Made by a program: the position numbers and the translations under genes | Source of the DNA: Streptomyces tuirus | Lineage (GTDB): Bacteria; Actinomycetota; Actinomycetes; Streptomycetales; Streptomycetaceae | Direction: 5' to 3' | Assembly: GCA_018195615.1 (NCBI GenBank) | Contig: JAGTPG010000002.1 | Coordinates: forward strand, 2,856,501-2,920,500 | Length of the DNA: 64,000 nucleotides | Part shown: piece by piece, positions 63,190 through 64,000 of the stretch | Layout: each line of letters opens with the position of its first letter | Numbering within the stretch: position 1 is the stretch's first letter | The notes under the pieces: generated by a model | Seen by the model: only the letters and a program-made list of their open reading frames with translations | What the model was told of the DNA's origin: nothing | The model's database searches: none

Positions 63190-64000
63190 ATGACCGACGG
63201 CGGCTTGTCCTACGGAATCCTCGGTACGGGTGCCTACGTGCCGGAACGGGTCGTGTCCAATGACGAGGTCGGGGCGCCGGCCGGGGTCGACGACGCCTGG
63301 ATCACCCGCAAGACCGGGATCCGGGAGCGGCGCTGGGCGGCACCCGGCCAGGCGACCTCGGACCTGGCCGTGGCCGCGGGGCGGGCCGCGCTGGAGTCGG
63401 CCGGCCTCAGCGCCGGCCGGCTCTCGGCGATCGTGGTGGCCACCTCCACGCCGGACCGGCCGCAGCCGCCCACGGCGGCCTATGTGCAGCAGCGCCTGGG
63501 CGCGACGGACGCGGCGGCGTTCGACGTCAACGCCGTGTGTTCGGGCAGTCTGTTCGCGCTCGCCGCGGTCGAGAGCGTGCTCGCGCGGCGGGGCGGTCCG
63601 GCGCTGGTCATCGGTGCGGATGTGTACTCGCGCATCCTGGACCCGGCCGATCGCAGGACCGTCGTGCTGTTCGGGGACGGCGCCGGCGCGCTGGTGCTGG
63701 GAGCGGGCCGGGGTTCGCGCGTCCGGCATCTCGCGCTGCACACGTTCGGCGAACTGGCGGGCCTCATCGAGGTGCCCGCGGGTGGCAGCCGGCTGCCCTG
63801 CGACGGGGCCGCCCTCGATGCCGGGCTGCAGTACTTCACGATGGACGGGCGCGAGGTGCGCCGCTTCGTCGAGGATCGACTGCCGCAGCTGGTCAAGCAG
63901 TTCCTCCACGAGGCGGGTGTCGCACCCGACGACATCCGCCACTTCGTCCCGCACCAGGCCAACGGTGTCATGCTCGACTCCGTCGTCGCGGACCTGGCGC
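63190..64000 (+). CDS. nphT7: NphT7-type acetoacetyl-CoA synthase (KAS III-like), cut by the right edge
   Basis: First 270 residues of a FabH-fold enzyme that condenses acetyl-CoA with malonyl-CoA to acetoacetyl-CoA, bypassing reversible thiolase. GTGAYVPERVVSNDEVGAPAG, KTGIRERRWA, nucleophile C117 in NAVCSGSLFAL, LFGDGAGALVLG and H255 in VPHQANGVML are present; the catalytic Asn lies beyond the edge. From memory the sequence is very close to NphT7 of Streptomyces sp. CL190. Start ATG 63190 follows GAGGGGGG. Confidence 0.92.
   Translation, partial: MTDGGLSYGILGTGAYVPERVVSNDEVGAPAGVDDAWITRKTGIRERRWAAPGQATSDLAVAAGRAALESAGLSAGRLSAIVVATSTPDRPQPPTAAYVQQRLGATDAAAFDVNAVCSGSLFALAAVESVLARRGGPALVIGADVYSRILDPADRRTVVLFGDGAGALVLGAGRGSRVRHLALHTFGELAGLIEVPAGGSRLPCDGAALDAGLQYFTMDGREVRRFVEDRLPQLVKQFLHEAGVAPDDIRHFVPHQANGVMLDSVVADLA

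Noticed and set aside
1..64000. tRNA, rRNA, insertion sequences, phage or conjugative elements, attachment sites
   Set aside because: I looked for cloverleaf ends, transposase motifs, integrase genes and long flanking direct repeats and saw none I could support.

Overview
The window reads as a chromosome segment of a Streptomyces or close relative. GC content is very high, GTG and TTG starts are common, genes overlap by 1-4 bases, and the content is typical of the genus: XRE/DUF5753 and DUF397 modules, an RsbW-like kinase, F420-type LLM oxidoreductase, LuxR-type response regulators and DUF574-type methyltransferase. About 25 genes or gene parts show a reading-frame break. Wherever the flanking protein could be followed, the break is explained by loss of a single G or C inside a G/C run. 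I treat these as probable base-calling errors and give whole-gene spans, noting each break.

Layout. 1-1850: zinc alcohol dehydrogenase (cut by the left edge) and a MaoC hydratase behind a KstR-type operator. 2037-6529: histidine kinase, polysaccharide pyruvyl transferase, response regulator and a methyltransferase, with a 7-bp tandem repeat in the long gap. 6764-10890: two divergent MFS exporters, one with an extra C-terminal beta-sandwich domain, and a methyltransferase. 10997-18427: amidase, small membrane proteins, LLM oxidoreductase and a substrate-binding/vWA surface operon. 18440-21920: glycosyltransferase, methyltransferase and six-hairpin protein operon. 22150: kstR, followed on the opposite strand by an orphan TPP-riboswitch-like element. 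23203-25232: GYD protein, 3Fe-4S ferredoxin and aldehyde dehydrogenase. 25392-29267: metallo-hydrolase, decayed NTF2-like gene, XRE regulator, DUF574 methyltransferase and phosphotransferase. 29320-35015: cobalamin riboswitch followed by two surface proteins and a complete ECF transporter. 35216-36842: hydrolase and TetR with paired operators. 36846-39466: cyp125 and fadA5, divergent. 39450-46086: XRE/DUF397, RsbW-like, peptidoglycan-binding protein, GT87-PAP2 fusion, MFS symporter and O-methyltransferase. 46115-52336: cydABDC. 52562-55331: LysR, [2Fe-2S] ferredoxin and ferredoxin reductase.

The right end (55566-64000, running off the edge) is the start of a meroterpenoid biosynthetic cluster. 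An ABBA-fold aromatic prenyltransferase is followed by a complete mevalonate operon in the order mevalonate kinase, diphosphomevalonate decarboxylase, phosphomevalonate kinase, type 2 IPP isomerase, HMG-CoA reductase, HMG-CoA synthase, and an NphT7-type acetoacetyl-CoA synthase. From memory this is the gene order of Streptomyces sp. CL190 (naphterpin). Acetyl-CoA plus malonyl-CoA would give acetoacetyl-CoA, then IPP/DMAPP, which the prenyltransferase attaches to an aromatic acceptor whose genes lie outside the window.

A second theme is a scattered sterol-type regulon. Four operators of the form TnnAACnnGTTnnA (three exact, one with a single mismatch) lie before MaoC/ADH, before kstR itself, between ALDH/ferredoxin and the metallo-hydrolase, and between cyp125 and fadA5. 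No ring-degradation genes are in the window.
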